The notes: generated from the letters alone by a model not told the origin. A DNA stretch of 34,377 nucleotides from Salimicrobium humidisoli (GCF_002295105.1 NZ_NSGH01000021.1:1-34377); one strand, 5' to 3'. Shown: positions 7,505 through 17,245, numbered from the stretch's first letter. Made by a program: numbers and translations.

Positions 7505-9265
7505 TCAAGATAATGGCACATCGTCCAGTTCCTGAACCTGATAAAGATTGTAATAGTGACCTCTTTTGGCCATAAGTTCGTCGTGTCTGCCACTCTCCAC
7601 AATATGACCGTTTTCGATCAGTACTATGCGGTCGGCGTGGGTAATCGTGGAAAGCCGGTGGGCAACGATAAAAGTGGTGCGTTCCGAAGCCAGTCGTTCC
7701 AGTGCAGACTGAATCAGACTCTCGCTTTCAAGATCCAGTGCGGAAGTAGCTTCGTCCAGGATGAGAAGAGAAGGATTCTTCAGGAACACCCTGGCAATGG
7801 CTATCCGCTGTTTTTGTCCGCCGGAGAGCTTGACGCCTCTCTCTCCGACCAGGGTCTCGTACCCGTACGGAAGCCCGGTAATGAATTCATGTGCGTTGGC
7901 TGCACGGGCCGCTTCCATCATTTGTTCATCTGTCGCATCCGGATTCCCCATCTTAATATTCATGGCTACCGATTCACTGAATAAAGTGTTGTCCTGAAGA
8001 ACCATACCTATCTGATCCCTTAACGAACGGACTTCTACGTCCCTGACGTCCGTATCGTCTACCAGAATACGGCCGCCGGTTACATCATAGAAGCGGGGAA
8101 TCAGACTGATGAGGGTCGATTTCCCTCCCCCGCTCATTCCTACGAGGGCAATCGTCTCTCCCTGGTCGACATGAAGAGTGACATTCTTCAGAACTTCCTC
8201 TTCTTCCTGTTCGTAACTGAAAGAGACGTTGTCGAACGTCACTTTACCGTCCAGGGCCGACAATTTCCGGGCACCTTTTTTGTCTTTGATATCGTAAGGT
8301 TCGTCGATGAACTCAAAGACCCGGTCCATGGAAGCGATGGACTGTGTCAGAACGGTAGCTGAGTTCACAAGTCGCCGGAGCGGTCCGTAAACCTGATCCA
8401 TATAACCGACAAATGCCACCATCGTACCCACGGTGACGGAACCGCCGATTACGAGATAACCTGCCACCCCTATAAGAAGAAGGGGAGCAAGGTCCGTAAT
8501 CGTGAACGTCACGGAATACGTATAAGCGTTCCAGTTCGTATGTCGGATCGCCTTAGTCAGGAAGTTGGAGTTCTTCTCATCGAACTGTTCCTGTTCGTAG
8601 TCCTCAAGAGCGAAACTCCGGGTGACCGGTACTCCCTGCACCCGCTCGTGCAAGTGTCCCTGGACTTCAGCAAGGGCCTGGGACCGCTCACGGGTAAGAG
8701 TGCGTAATCGTGAATAAAAATATTTCACGGCGAACCCGTACAGAGGAAACAGAGCTATGGCTACAAGCGTCAGCCATACGTTCATCGTAAGCATGATGAT
8801 TACGGCAATGAGAATCGTTACCATATCAAGCCATATGTTCATGAGTCCTGTAATTACAAAGTTTTTCGTCTGCTCCACGTCGTGTATTACCCGGGAAATG
8901 ATCTCTCCCGATTTTGTCTTCGAGTAATATCTGAGACTCAGCCGCTGAATGTGATCGAATAAATAGTCACGGATATCATATAAAATATTACTGCCGATCC
9001 ACTGAGCATAGTACTGACGTAAATATTCCACCGGTGGTCGAACTACGACGAAGAGGAACAGGGCCCCTCCGATAATCCAGAGAAGCTGATCCACTTTTTC
9101 GGACTGGGCCATGGATTCACTTCCGATGATGTTGTCGATTACGTACTTCGAAATGAGCGGCAGCAGTAAAGGAATCCCGAATTTAACGACGCCGATCATA
9201 ATCGTAAAGACGATTTTCCATTTATATGGAGTTACAAAATACATATACCTCTTGATGGTATCCAT
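7505..9265 (-). CDS. ygaD: ABC-type exporter, fused permease and ATPase (YgaD family)
   Basis: A 586-residue half-transporter of the B. subtilis YgaD / multidrug-lipid exporter type, working as a dimer in the membrane. The N-terminal ABC transmembrane domain (about residues 1-310) carries six predicted helices. The C-terminal nucleotide-binding domain has Walker [10 protein letters not shown] (Lys near 382), the LSGGQ signature, Walker [13 protein letters not shown] and the switch histidine in VAHRLST. The substrate is unknown. The ATG follows AAGGT at about 10-nt spacing. It is transcribed in the same direction as ygaC, which lies 66 bp upstream behind a short hairpin. Confidence 0.93.
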   Translation of the reverse strand: MDTIKRYMYFVTPYKWKIVFTIMIGVVKFGIPLLLPLISKYVIDNIIGSESMAQSEKVDQLLWIIGGALFLFVVVRPPVEYLRQYYAQWIGSNILYDIRDYLFDHIQRLSLRYYSKTKSGEIISRVIHDVEQTKNFVITGLMNIWLDMVTILIAVIIMLTMNVWLTLVAIALFPLYGFAVKYFYSRLRTLTRERSQALAEVQGHLHERVQGVPVTRSFALEDYEQEQFDEKNSNFLTKAIRHTNWNAYTYSVTFTITDLAPLLLIGVAGYLVIGGSVTVGTMVAFVGYMDQVYGPLRRLVNSATVLTQSIASMDRVFEFIDEPYDIKDKKGARKLSALDGKVTFDNVSFSYEQEEEEVLKNVTLHVDQGETIALVGMSGGGKSTLISLIPRFYDVTGGRILVDDTDVRDVEVRSLRDQIGMVLQDNTLFSESVAMNIKMGNPDATDEQMMEAARAANAHEFITGLPYGYETLVGERGVKLSGGQKQRIAIARVFLKNPSLLILDEATSALDLESESLIQSALERLASERTTFIVAHRLSTITHADRIVLIENGHIVESGRHDELMAKRGHYYNLYQVQELDDVPLS

Positions 9266-9296
9266 ACAGAATGTACCTTCTTTCTACTATCAAAAT

Positions 9297-9323
9297 AAGT
9301 GAGCGCACTATTAAAGTGCGCTC
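9297..9323 (-). terminator. Hairpin between ygaC and ygaD
   Basis: GAGCGCACT (9301-9309) and AGTGCGCTC (9315-9323) form a perfect 9-bp stem with a 5-nt loop just after the ygaC stop. On the minus strand it is followed by ACTTATTTTG, a poor T-run, so termination may be partial. Confidence 0.5.
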
Positions 9324-9331
9324 TTCCCAAT

Positions 9332-9859
9332 CTACCTATAAGTTAAATACCGTTCGTACCACTGATCTATAAATTCCGGAGCAAAAGGGCCTTTACGCTG
9401 ATGTATCCAGCGGACCAGAATATCCACATTGTTATATAGAATCCGGTCAAGAACGTGCGGGTAGTTCATCTGTCTGCGGTGAAGTTTATATTCGTCTTCG
9501 TCCAGCAGTTTATAAGTCATATCGGGGAAGACTTTAACATCCAGATCGTAATCGATATACTTGATCATTTCGTCTTCGTAAATAAAAGGAGAGCTGATGT
9601 TACAGTAATAATGTACTCCGTCTGCCCTCAACATCCCGATGACATTGAACCAGTATTTCGTATGAAAGTAACAGATCGCCGGTTCCCTTGTCATCCACGA
9701 TCTCCCGTCACTTTCCGTTACGGTCGTACGGTCGTTCGCACCGATCAGTACAGTCTCCGTCCCTTTTAAAATCGTAGTACTGTTCCAGATTCTGTGCAGT
9801 TTTCCATTGTGTTTATAACTTTGAATTTTGATTCGCTTGCCAGGCGATGGGCTGGACAT
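9332..9859 (-). CDS. ygaC: DUF402 nucleoside tri-/diphosphate phosphatase (YgaC family)
   Basis: A 175-residue soluble protein of the DUF402 family. The Staphylococcus homologue (Ntdp) hydrolyses nucleoside tri- and diphosphates, and related proteins bind metal through conserved Asp/Glu residues. The conserved core here is [24 protein letters not shown], and [13 protein letters not shown] (about residues 100-112), where the acidic residues would sit. The ATG has a GGGGTGG ribosome binding site, and a TATAAT lies about 41 bp upstream (9900-9905). The location next to ygaD is conserved. The enzymatic role is taken from family knowledge, not shown by the sequence. Confidence 0.88.
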   Translation of the reverse strand: MSSPSPGKRIKIQSYKHNGKLHRIWNSTTILKGTETVLIGANDRTTVTESDGRSWMTREPAICYFHTKYWFNVIGMLRADGVHYYCNISSPFIYEDEMIKYIDYDLDVKVFPDMTYKLLDEDEYKLHRRQMNYPHVLDRILYNNVDILVRWIHQRKGPFAPEFIDQWYERYLTYR

Positions 9860-10056
9860 ACGAATTCCACCCCTTTCTTAACTGCGTTCACTTCTACCAA
9901 TTATAACGGGGATACCTCCCAATTGAAAACATTTCACTTCATTTACCTGAATGAAAATCAGCCTTCTCCGCCCGGAATTTGCTTTTCTTCCTCTTCAATT
10001 CCGCCGGTGGATGACTTCTCCCGCCTGTCCTCACGCCCTTTGTTTTCCACGTTTTT

Positions 10057-11121
10057 TCACCGGACGTAAGGATGGATTTTCTGGTGGGAGACCGGGAACG
10101 GATAGACAGTAAGTTCATTTTTCGTCACGAATTTCCCCTGTTCTCCGTTAAACGTCCCGGAGATGACTTTCACGCGGTGCACTTCCATTTCCCAGATGAG
10201 ATGGGAAAAGGTGTGCTTAATCCGATCGACCATCCCTTTTTCTTCGATTTTCAAACCTTCAAGCCGGCCTTTCTCCGCTTCCTCCTCCAGGACCATCGGG
10301 TATTGCCACAAATTAGCCAAAAGTCCTTTACCGGGCCGTTTTTCTATAAGTATTTCCCCGTGCTCGTTTTCTGCTATGTACGTGCGATAGCGAATCGTTT
10401 TTTGTGTCTTCTTGGAGGACTTCACCGGCAATTCATTTTCAATTCCCTTATGAAAAGCGCGACAGTGATCCTGAACCGGACACAAAAGGCAGGAGGGGGA
10501 TTTCGGGGTACACACGATAGCCCCCAGTTCCATCAAACCCTGATTGAAAGAGCTCGGGTCTTCGGATGAAATAAGGGAGGAGACCAGCTCTTCAAACAGT
10601 TTCCTCGTCGACTGTTTCGCTATATCTTCGTCTACCAGAAGAATCCGGGATAATACTCTCATAACATTCCCGTCCACGGCCGGTACCGGGAGGTCGTAAG
10701 CGATACTGAGGATCGCCCCTTGCGTGTACGGCCCCACCCCTTTGAGAGAACCGATTTCCCGCACTGTATCCGGTACTTTGGAGTCGTACTCCGCCACTAC
10801 CTCTTTTACCGCAGTTTGCAAATTTCGTGCACGGGAATAGTAACCTAGACCCTCCCAGGCTTTTAATACTTCCTGCTCGTCTGCGGAGGCCAGGTCTTCC
10901 AGCGTAGGGAACTGGCGGAGAAAATTTTCATAATAAGGGATCACCGTTTCCACTTTCGTCTGCTGGAGCATAATCTCTGAGACCCATACACGGTAAGGGT
11001 CCTGGTTTTCCCGCCACGGAAGGGTGCGCTGTTCTTTTTTGAACCAGTCAATCAAATTTTGCCGGAAATCTTCTGCCGGAAAGTCTTTGACTATCTCCAG
11101 GGCCAACTCTTCTCTCTTCAA
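10057..11121 (-). CDS. mutY: A/G-specific adenine DNA glycosylase MutY
   Basis: MutY removes adenine mispaired with 8-oxoguanine or guanine. I chose TTG at 11121, preceded by GAAGGAAG at 7-nt spacing, giving 354 residues. The open frame continues far upstream to 11613, but that part overlaps the divergent yfhP gene. Visible features are the catalytic Glu in SEIMLQQTKVE, the helix-hairpin-helix LKGVGPYT, the catalytic Asp in PAVDGNVMRV, and the 4Fe-4S cysteines with C-x6-C-x2-C-x5-C spacing (CTPKSPSC...CPVQDHC). A C-terminal NUDIX-like domain carries the FSH loop (TFSHLIWEM). The gene is divergent from yfhP with 60 bp between start codons, as I recall for the yfhP-mutY pair of B. subtilis. Confidence 0.96.
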   Translation of the reverse strand: MKREELALEIVKDFPAEDFRQNLIDWFKKEQRTLPWRENQDPYRVWVSEIMLQQTKVETVIPYYENFLRQFPTLEDLASADEQEVLKAWEGLGYYSRARNLQTAVKEVVAEYDSKVPDTVREIGSLKGVGPYTQGAILSIAYDLPVPAVDGNVMRVLSRILLVDEDIAKQSTRKLFEELVSSLISSEDPSSFNQGLMELGAIVCTPKSPSCLLCPVQDHCRAFHKGIENELPVKSSKKTQKTIRYRTYIAENEHGEILIEKRPGKGLLANLWQYPMVLEEEAEKGRLEGLKIEEKGMVDRIKHTFSHLIWEMEVHRVKVISGTFNGEQGKFVTKNELTVYPFPVSHQKIHPYVR

Positions 11122-11181
11122 ATTAACACTTCCTTCATGATACATTATACATTCAGAGAACCGGGAAAAGGGGGAATACAC

Positions 11182-12177
11182 ATGGATACAGCTACGCACG
11201 TAGTCATGGGAATAGCACTCGGGGGGCTTGCCACCATCGACCCTGTCGTCGCCGAAGACCCGGCTCTTGGCCAGGCTGTCCTTATAGGCACCCTCGCAGG
11301 TTCCCAGGCCCCTGACTTCGATACTGTTTTGAAACTTAAAAATAACGCAAAATATATCAGAAACCACCGGGGCATCACCCATTCGATGCCTGCCGTCGTA
11401 CTGTGGGGGCTGCTGCTCACGGGAATCCTTCACCTGTTTTACCCGGAGGTGAACACCCTTCACCTTTGGATGTGGACCTTTCTGGCAGTCATATTCCACG
11501 TCTTCGTCGATGTGTTCAACGCGTACGGGACCCAGGCTTACCGCCCCTTCACCAGAAGGTGGGTCGCCTACGGCTTCATCAATACATTCGATCCGTACAT
11601 TTTCTATTTTCACGTAGCCGGCATCGTCGCCTGGGTAGCAGGAGCAAACCCTGCCTATCTATGGCTCATCATCTATTTCATCCTTGCTCTCTACTACGTT
11701 AAACGTTACTTCGATAAACGGGAGATGGTGAAGCTTATTGAAGAGAACTTCGAGGATATCGAACAGATTGTAACTTTTCCGACCATCAAACAGAACATCT
11801 GGAGAATCGTGATCACTACCCCGTCGAGGTACTATGTAGGCCATGCCGAAAACGGACAAATAACGATTCTCGATGAATTCGTCAATAAACCGATCAACAC
11901 ACGGGATCCGATAGTCGAAAAAGCACTTGAAGACCATAATATCAAAGCTTTTCTATCTTTCTCTCCGGTATATCGTTACGACATCAACTATCACGATGAA
12001 TATACCGAGCTTCGATTCACGGATCTCCGCTATCGTCATAATGGACGCTATCCATTCGTGGCTATCGTACAGATCGATGACGAACACGGAGAAGATCTCG
12101 AGATTCTTGATTCCTACACAGGATGGGTGTTCTCCGAGGAAAAACTTCAGGACAAACTGAGCCCCGGCGAAAGTTGA
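11182..12177 (+). CDS. yfhP: Membrane-bound metal-dependent hydrolase family protein (YfhP, YdjM/DUF457)
   Basis: A 331-residue protein starting at ATG 11182 behind AAAGGGGGA; upstream in-frame codons back to 11059 overlap mutY and lack a ribosome binding site. The N-terminal half is membrane-embedded (four or so hydrophobic helices between about residues 60 and 190). It carries the family's conserved histidines and acids: THVVMG, APDFD, NHRGITHS and HVFVDVFNAYGTQ. The C-terminal 140 residues are soluble and charged. The family is called metal-dependent hydrolase from these motifs, but no substrate is established. Confidence 0.9.
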   Translation: MDTATHVVMGIALGGLATIDPVVAEDPALGQAVLIGTLAGSQAPDFDTVLKLKNNAKYIRNHRGITHSMPAVVLWGLLLTGILHLFYPEVNTLHLWMWTFLAVIFHVFVDVFNAYGTQAYRPFTRRWVAYGFINTFDPYIFYFHVAGIVAWVAGANPAYLWLIIYFILALYYVKRYFDKREMVKLIEENFEDIEQIVTFPTIKQNIWRIVITTPSRYYVGHAENGQITILDEFVNKPINTRDPIVEKALEDHNIKAFLSFSPVYRYDINYHDEYTELRFTDLRYRHNGRYPFVAIVQIDDEHGEDLEILDSYTGWVFSEEKLQDKLSPGES

Positions 12178-12207
12178 ACCACGCTTTTATCAGCGTGGTT
12201 CTTTTTA
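12177..12207 (+). terminator. Terminator between convergent yfhP and yfhJ
   Basis: AACCACGC and GCGTGGTT (12177-12184 / 12193-12200) form an 8-bp stem with an 8-nt loop, followed by CTTTTT. It begins on the last base of the yfhP stop and reaches the yfhJ stop. Confidence 0.8.
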
Positions 12208-12465
12208 TTCTCCGAAATATTTATTGAACTTGGGGTTGGTAGCTATGAATTCATCGAGATGTGCTCCGTAATGGGTCACCCACTGCCTTACAATCTGTTC
12301 AGTCATTTCGCTTCCCCTGTATTTCCTTCCCGCTTTCGCCCGGGTAGCTTCGAAATCCTCCCAGAGAAGTTCGATCCACTTTCTCGCATCTTCTTCGGAC
12401 AGACTGCCATTCTTCCGTTGCAATTCTTTAATAAGCTCTTCCTGAGCGTGATGATGGCTACTCAT
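12205..12465 (-). CDS. yfhJ: YfhJ / WVELL family protein
   Basis: An 86-residue soluble protein matching the Bacillus YfhJ family, named after its conserved WVELL motif. Here it reads WIELLWEDFEATRAKAG (about residues 30-46), followed by YRGSEMTEQIVRQWV. Function is unknown. The histidine-rich N-terminus (SSHHH) is unusual but may be chance. Its ATG overlaps the last 8 bp of yfhH, so the two genes are translationally coupled. In B. subtilis, yfhH and yfhJ are also near neighbours. Confidence 0.9.
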   Translation of the reverse strand: MSSHHHAQEELIKELQRKNGSLSEEDARKWIELLWEDFEATRAKAGRKYRGSEMTEQIVRQWVTHYGAHLDEFIATNPKFNKYFGE

Positions 12466-12829
12466 CGGTATCGATCCTGGCTCCGAGCATGGAAATAGGG
12501 AGAGCTTCTTCCGGTTCTCCCGTAATACGTTCTTCTTCTTTTTTCTCCACGTAATTCCCGTGCTGGTCTTTACGGAAGCCCCAGGCGAACACCCCGTTAA
12601 TATATACGATATAGAAAGTATGGGAAGGATCCCCCTCTATTTCGTACGTTTCGCCTTTTTTGAAGTCTTTCGGGTTCAGCATATACGCCTGAGCCATAGT
12701 TATTTTACGCTGATGCACAGCGTATTCATTCACCATACCGAACTGTTCCGCTTTTCTTGCTTTTTCAGTCAATTCGCCGACTTCCCGGCGCAGTTCTTCA
12801 TACGTGTATTCACTGTATCGACGTTCCAA
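12458..12829 (-). CDS. yfhH: YfhH family (DUF1811) protein
   Basis: A 123-residue soluble protein of the Bacillus YfhH (DUF1811) family, function unknown. I chose TTG at 12829 because AGGAGAGG stands 6 nt upstream and translation then begins at MERRYSEYTYEEL, aligning with the B. subtilis start; the ATG at 12871 has no such site. An N-terminal helical part (SEKARKAEQ-type segment, KITMAQAYMLNP) precedes a small beta-rich domain containing YINGVFAWGF. A charged insertion (QHGNYVEKKEEERI) makes it somewhat longer than the roughly 104-residue B. subtilis protein. Confidence 0.9.
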   Translation of the reverse strand: MERRYSEYTYEELRREVGELTEKARKAEQFGMVNEYAVHQRKITMAQAYMLNPKDFKKGETYEIEGDPSHTFYIVYINGVFAWGFRKDQHGNYVEKKEEERITGEPEEALPISMLGARIDTDE

Positions 12830-12922
12830 GGTAAACCTCTCCTTCACTTTTTTCCATTTACATTTTAACATTTAAAGAAGACAATAGGAATAAGAACAAA
12901 CTATCAGGGAAAGGAAGTCATT

Positions 12923-13576
12923 ATGGATACCGTTATCATTACAGGAGCAGGAAGCGGCCTGGGAAAAGCTCTGGCCAGACAGTATGCAGCTTCCGGATAT
13001 ATGGTTTACCTCACCGGTCGGAACGAAGGAAAACTCAGAAGCACCAAACGCGAAATCATAGAGCAGGGAGGAAAAGCGGAGTCAGTGGTCTGTGACGTTA
13101 CAGAAGCCGCTTCTATCGAAGAAATGCTGAAGCAGACGGATAAGGTGGACCTGCTCATCAACAACGCGGGCATCGGACTGTTCGGGGAACTGGAGAGTTA
13201 CGGAGAAGAAGACATCGACGCCATGCTCGATACGAATGTAAAAGGAACCATCCTGTTCACTCAGGCAGTGCAGCCCAGGCTGGAAATCTCAGGAGGTCGT
13301 GTACTGAACATTATCTCTACAGCCGGATTGAAGGGGAAAGTGAATGAAAGCGTCTACTGCGCCAGTAAGTTTGCTGTACGCGGTTTCACCGAGAGTCTGC
13401 ATAAAGAATGGGAAAACAAACCTATTGATGCTACTGCTGTCTACATGGGCGGAATGAACACTCCTTTCTGGGACGGTTCGACTCACGTAGCCGATCCGGG
13501 TAAATTAAAAACCCCGGAAGAGGTGGCAAAGATCATCTTCGAACAGGATGACCGGCGTCCTGAAATAAAGGTATAA
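12923..13576 (+). CDS. Short-chain dehydrogenase/reductase (SDR)
   Basis: A 217-residue classical SDR oxidoreductase with a Rossmann fold: TGAGSGLG nucleotide-binding motif (residues 7-14), GRN after strand 2 (suggesting NADPH preference), NNAG (about 81-84), catalytic Ser in ISTAG and the YxxxK pair in YCASK. It is on the short side and ends soon after the substrate-binding region, as in several Bacillus SDRs. The substrate is unknown. The ATG follows AAAGGAAG. It stands between yfhH and the PTS genes and ends at its own terminator. It is not the FabL enoyl reductase found in the corresponding B. subtilis region, since FabL sequence features are absent. Confidence 0.88.
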   Translation: MDTVIITGAGSGLGKALARQYAASGYMVYLTGRNEGKLRSTKREIIEQGGKAESVVCDVTEAASIEEMLKQTDKVDLLINNAGIGLFGELESYGEEDIDAMLDTNVKGTILFTQAVQPRLEISGGRVLNIISTAGLKGKVNESVYCASKFAVRGFTESLHKEWENKPIDATAVYMGGMNTPFWDGSTHVADPGKLKTPEEVAKIIFEQDDRRPEIKV

Positions 13577-13649
13577 TAGCCCGCCTCTCTGCAGAAAGGA
13601 TACAGGTAAAACGGGAACACTGAAAAACTGAATGTTCTGTGTGAAATAG

Positions 13650-13686
13650 AAAAAGCGGATGGCATGTTTATACCATCCGCTTTTTC
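13650..13686 (+). terminator. Rho-independent terminator of the SDR gene
   Basis: AAAAAGCGGATGG and CCATCCGCTTTTT form a 9-bp GC-rich core stem (13654-13662 / 13673-13681) with a 10-nt loop and T-run. Its symmetry means it may act in both directions. Confidence 0.9.
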
Positions 13687-13772
13687 TATTTCTGTACTTC
13701 ACACTCCACGGTGGAGAGGAAGAGAGGCTTATGACTTATTCGTACGTTCTTTCGCTCTCTATATACTGCAAA

Positions 13773-13808
13773 AGACAAAAACCGGACATAAGAGCCCGGT
13801 TTTTGTGC
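13773..13808 (-). terminator. Rho-independent terminator of the ptsG-ptsH operon
   Basis: Minus strand: ACAAAAACCGG-10-nt loop-CCGGTTTTTGT, an 11-bp perfect stem containing its own T-run, about 55 bp after the ptsH stop. It shows that the transcript ends without ptsI. Confidence 0.8.
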
Positions 13809-13862
13809 GTGCACTATGCTTCCTGCTTGTCGTGCTGCTTTTATCTGTTCCCGGCAGGTAAG

Positions 13863-14129
13863 TTACTCGCCAAGCCCTTCTTCTTTCGCTTTTTGAGCGA
13901 TGGCTTCCACTGCTTCTTTCTCATCAGAACCTTCAGCAGTAAAGGCGATTTCCGCTCCGCTCGGAATGCCGAGGGACATCACCCCCATGATGGACTTCAT
14001 GTTAACCGACTTCCCGTTGTATTCAAGGTTTACCTCCGATTGGTACTGTCCGGCCACCTGTACGAGAGAGGTAGCAGGTCTCGCATGTACTCCTTCAGAA
14101 GCCGTCACTTTCATATCTCTTTTTTCCAT
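13863..14129 (-). CDS. ptsH: Phosphocarrier protein HPr
   Basis: HPr carries phosphate from enzyme I to the sugar-specific EIIA proteins and, in Firmicutes, acts as the CcpA co-repressor when phosphorylated on serine. The 88-residue protein has the enzyme I site His15 in GVHARPAT and the HPr kinase site Ser46 in [11 protein letters not shown], exactly at the classical positions. It lies 16 bp after ptsG in the same direction, so the two share one transcript. Unusually, ptsI does not follow: the next plus-direction neighbour is the convergent SDR gene, and a terminator lies in between. Confidence 0.98.
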   Translation of the reverse strand: MEKRDMKVTASEGVHARPATSLVQVAGQYQSEVNLEYNGKSVNMKSIMGVMSLGIPSGAEIAFTAEGSDEKEAVEAIAQKAKEEGLGE

Positions 14130-14145
14130 TATATTTCTCTCCTTA

Positions 14146-16179
14146 TTATTCTTTTATCTTTAAAATATTCGTCTGTTCGGCACTGATTTCGCCTGTAGCC
14201 TGTAAGTCTACGTACTGATTCTCATTAAGATTCGTGAAGATGACCGGTGTCACGACGGAAGGAGCGTGCTCTTTCAGATAAGCCAGATCCACTTCCATCA
14301 GTTTCTGACCCTGTTTTACTTCATCTCCTTCACCGACGTGGGCGGTGAAGCCTTCTCCGTTCAACTTCACTGTATCAATTCCGATGTGGATCAGTACTTC
14401 CACTCCGTCCTCTGTTACAAGACCTAATGCGTGTTTCGTAGGGAAGACGTTCACTACTTTCCCGTTAATCGGAGAAACGATGGTTCCCTCTGCCGGGTCG
14501 ATCGCAAATCCATCTCCCATCATTTTACCGGAGAACACCTGATCCGGAACGTCTGTTAACGGCAACAGTTTCCCTTGCATCGGGCTTACAAAATCAATGT
14601 CTTCTGTTATATGCATTTCCGTATCGACAGCGGCATCCTGTTTTGGTTCTTCCTGTTTACGCGGCGTTTTGCCATCGATAATGTCCTGCATCTGGCCGCG
14701 AAGAGAATCAGATACAGGGCCGTAGATAGCCTGAATGTTGTTTCCGACTTCCATTACACCGGAGGCACCCAGTTTCTTCAGACGGTCTTTATTGACATTG
14801 CTCTTATCGTGTACGGAAACACGAAGTCTCGTAATACAGGCATCGAGGTTCTCGATGTTTTCCTGTCCGCCCATAGCCTGAAGAATTTCGTAAGGTTTGT
14901 CGTCCACCTCACCTGTTTCCTCGTCCTGGTCTTCCCCTTCTTTCTCACGACCCGGTGTGGCCAGGTTGAATTTGAGGATAGCCCAGCGGAAACCGAAGTA
15001 GTAAACGACCGAGAAGATAAGTCCTACGATAATCACCCACCACCAGTCGGTCCGGTTAGGGATGACACCGAAGAGGATAAAGTCTATCAGTCCCCCGGAA
15101 AATGTCTGGCCGATTTTTACGCCGAGAATTTCCATGAACATGAAAGAGAATCCTGCGAACACCGCGTGAATGGCGAACAACAGCGGTGCTACGAATAGGA
15201 ACGAGAATTCGATCGGTTCTGTAATACCGGTAAGGAACGAAGTAAGGGCTGCAGAGAACATGATACCTCCTACAACCTTTTTACGTTCAGGGCGTGCCGT
15301 GTGGTAAATAGCAAGCGCTGCCGCCGGCAGTCCGAACATCATGAACGGGAACTTCCCGACCATGAACGTCCCTGCCGTGAACTCGACACCTTCACGTAGT
15401 TGCTCGAAGAAGATCGTCTGGTCTCCTCGTATAATTTCCCCAGCCTCGTTCGTGTAAGATCCAAACTCGAACCAGAACGGAGAGTAGAAAATATGGTGAA
15501 GTCCGAATGGAATAAGCGAACGTTCCGCAACTCCGAAAATGAATGCAGCCAGCGTCTGGTTCGACTCAAGCATGAACTGGGAAAATGCGTTCAGTCCGGA
15601 TTGAGCGTACGGCCAGACGAAGTACATCAGAATACCGAGAGCAAGAGATGTAAAGGCAGTAACGATCGGTACGAACCGTTTCCCGGCAAAGAACCCGAGA
15701 AACTGCGGCAATTCTATGTTGTAATACTTTTTATAAAGATAAGAAGCCCATATACCTACAATTATACCGCCAAAGACTCCGGTCTGAAGTGTCGGTATCC
15801 CGAGAACTTCGGCGTACGCCGGGCTTTCACTGGCCATATCGGACGTTACATCACCGAGGACTCCCATGGTGACGTTCATAATCAGGTAGCCGATAATGGC
15901 AGCGAGCCCTGCTACCCCGTCACCTCCAGCGAGTCCGATAGCTACCCCGACCGCGAATAACAGAGGCAGGTTATCAAAAACTATTCCCCCGGCTTCTTCC
16001 ATCAGTGAAAGAACCAGCTGGATCCACGGATGTTCAAACAACGGGACGAGATCGGTAAAATTCTCCTGGGCAAAGCTTGTTCCGAAAGCGAGAAGAATAC
16101 CCGCAGCCGGAAGTAATGCTACCGGAAGCATCAGGGATTTACCGACTTTTTGCAATGTACCAAATGCATTCTTAAACAT
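14146..16179 (-). CDS. ptsG: Glucose-specific PTS permease, EIICBA
   Basis: A 677-residue three-domain permease that imports and phosphorylates glucose. The N-terminal EIIC membrane channel (about residues 1-420) contains the family signature [16 protein letters not shown] (about 440-525) has the phosphorylated Cys448 in [11 protein letters not shown] charged, glutamine-rich linker follows, and EIIA (about 545-677) has the phosphorylated His598 in [10 protein letters not shown]. The order C-B-A matches B. subtilis PtsG. The ATG follows AAAAAAGGAGGAGACAG. A RAT antiterminator/terminator leader lies just upstream, so expression depends on GlcT, whose gene is next. Confidence 0.97.
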   Translation of the reverse strand: MFKNAFGTLQKVGKSLMLPVALLPAAGILLAFGTSFAQENFTDLVPLFEHPWIQLVLSLMEEAGGIVFDNLPLLFAVGVAIGLAGGDGVAGLAAIIGYLIMNVTMGVLGDVTSDMASESPAYAEVLGIPTLQTGVFGGIIVGIWASYLYKKYYNIELPQFLGFFAGKRFVPIVTAFTSLALGILMYFVWPYAQSGLNAFSQFMLESNQTLAAFIFGVAERSLIPFGLHHIFYSPFWFEFGSYTNEAGEIIRGDQTIFFEQLREGVEFTAGTFMVGKFPFMMFGLPAAALAIYHTARPERKKVVGGIMFSAALTSFLTGITEPIEFSFLFVAPLLFAIHAVFAGFSFMFMEILGVKIGQTFSGGLIDFILFGVIPNRTDWWWVIIVGLIFSVVYYFGFRWAILKFNLATPGREKEGEDQDEETGEVDDKPYEILQAMGGQENIENLDACITRLRVSVHDKSNVNKDRLKKLGASGVMEVGNNIQAIYGPVSDSLRGQMQDIIDGKTPRKQEEPKQDAAVDTEMHITEDIDFVSPMQGKLLPLTDVPDQVFSGKMMGDGFAIDPAEGTIVSPINGKVVNVFPTKHALGLVTEDGVEVLIHIGIDTVKLNGEGFTAHVGEGDEVKQGQKLMEVDLAYLKEHAPSVVTPVIFTNLNENQYVDLQATGEISAEQTNILKIKE

Positions 16180-16255
16180 ATCTGTCTCCTCCTTTTTTAC
16201 TATGCAATACAGCCGAAACGTAATCCCGCAGATGAACCGTTTTCAAAAAACCCGT

Positions 16256-16355
16256 TAAAAAAGGCATAAGTACGAACGTCAGCAGTCAAAAGGATACAGA
16301 TATCCCGTTAACTACTCACATTTCATACTTATGCCTGATCGTGTCAGTAACACGT
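16256..16355 (-). promoter_or_regulatory. ptsG leader: GlcT-responsive RAT antiterminator overlapping a terminator
   Basis: Minus strand, 5' to 3': RAT sequence beginning ACGTGTTACTGACACGATC (16328-16355), whose 3' part AGGCATAAGTA is also the left arm of a terminator. The right arm TACTTATGCCT lies at 16262-16272, followed by a T-run. The RAT closely resembles the B. subtilis ptsG element as I remember it. GlcT dimer binding should stabilise the RAT hairpin and prevent the terminator. The element begins only about 3 nt after the glcT stop, so the ptsG promoter must lie inside the 3' end of glcT or ptsG is read from glcT; I could not identify a convincing promoter there. Confidence 0.85.
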
Positions 16356-16358
16356 ACT

Positions 16359-17198
16359 TTATTTTTGAGTGAGTCGATAAAGATGAATCGTTAAATAGAC
16401 GGCTTCGGATTCATCTACGGTTTTATTCAGCTGTCGCTGCATTACTTTAATCAATTTCCAAGCAATATTATAGCACAAAGGGTATTCGCTTTTCAACATG
16501 TCATTAAGATTTGTCTGTTCTCCTGTAGACTCCCCGGTATGGACCCGGTGGATGGCCCGGTGCAAGTGCTGGACTAACCTGTGATAATCGATACTCTTTC
16601 TGTCTATGTCTATTTCGAGCTGTTCCTCTGTGAATGCTATCAGCTGAGTGATGAGCTGATTGTGCTTATTGATTTCCCGTAGCGATTTATCCGTTACCGC
16701 ACTATGAATATGCAGGGCAATAAAGCCGACCTCTCCGTCAGGGAATTGGACGCCGGTCCGATCATAAATCATCGTAACGACTTCCAGGGCAATCTGATAT
16801 TCTTTCGGATAGAGCGTCTCTATTTCTGAAAGGAAAGGGTTCTGGAATTCAAGGGCCTGCTGAGTCCTGTGGAAGGCGAATGCCAGATGGTCGGTCAGCG
16901 CAACGTGAATGTGCTCATGCAGAGGTTCTTCCATTCTCTCTCCCACGTGCAGAAGTATATCACTCATTAAAGGAATAAGCTCTTCATTCACGTGCGACAT
17001 CAGGTTAACGTACTGCTCCTTTTGCTCGGGATCTCTGAGAAGGAACGTCTTCTCGGCGATTTCCGGTTCGATACAGTCGCCGGGCTTTCGATTGAACCCG
17101 ATACCTTTCCCTATAAGGATCACTTCTTTGAACGCAGGGTGATCCGCGATGACTACATTATTATTCAATGTTTTCTGCACAGTAACCGGGCTCCCCAT
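16359..17198 (-). CDS. glcT: Transcription antiterminator GlcT (BglG/SacY family)
   Basis: GlcT binds the RAT RNA of the ptsG leader when glucose is present; without glucose EII-Glc phosphorylates and inactivates it. The 279-residue protein has an N-terminal RNA-binding CAT domain (about residues 1-58, with LNNNVV and ILIGKGIGF). PRD1 (about 65-170, with histidines in ALTDHLAFAFHR and ALHIHS) and PRD2 (about 175-279, with HLHRAIHR and LTIHLYRL) follow. The ATG is preceded by GGGGGATACTT. It lies directly upstream of ptsG, as in B. subtilis. Confidence 0.95.
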   Translation of the reverse strand: MGSPVTVQKTLNNNVVIADHPAFKEVILIGKGIGFNRKPGDCIEPEIAEKTFLLRDPEQKEQYVNLMSHVNEELIPLMSDILLHVGERMEEPLHEHIHVALTDHLAFAFHRTQQALEFQNPFLSEIETLYPKEYQIALEVVTMIYDRTGVQFPDGEVGFIALHIHSAVTDKSLREINKHNQLITQLIAFTEEQLEIDIDRKSIDYHRLVQHLHRAIHRVHTGESTGEQTNLNDMLKSEYPLCYNIAWKLIKVMQRQLNKTVDESEAVYLTIHLYRLTQK

Positions 17199-17245
17199 AA
17201 GTATCCCCCATTTTTTTCATTCATCTTAGTCATTTCTCCTTATTC

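Noticed and set aside
11122-11613. Upstream extension of the MutY frame by about 160 codons
   Set aside because: It overlaps the well-supported divergent yfhP start and coding region, has no ribosome binding site, and matches nothing in MutY; the TTG at 11121 has a good site and the correct length.
14575-15198. Long plus-strand open frames inside ptsG
   Set aside because: They are antisense shadows of ptsG, without ribosome binding sites or recognisable domains.
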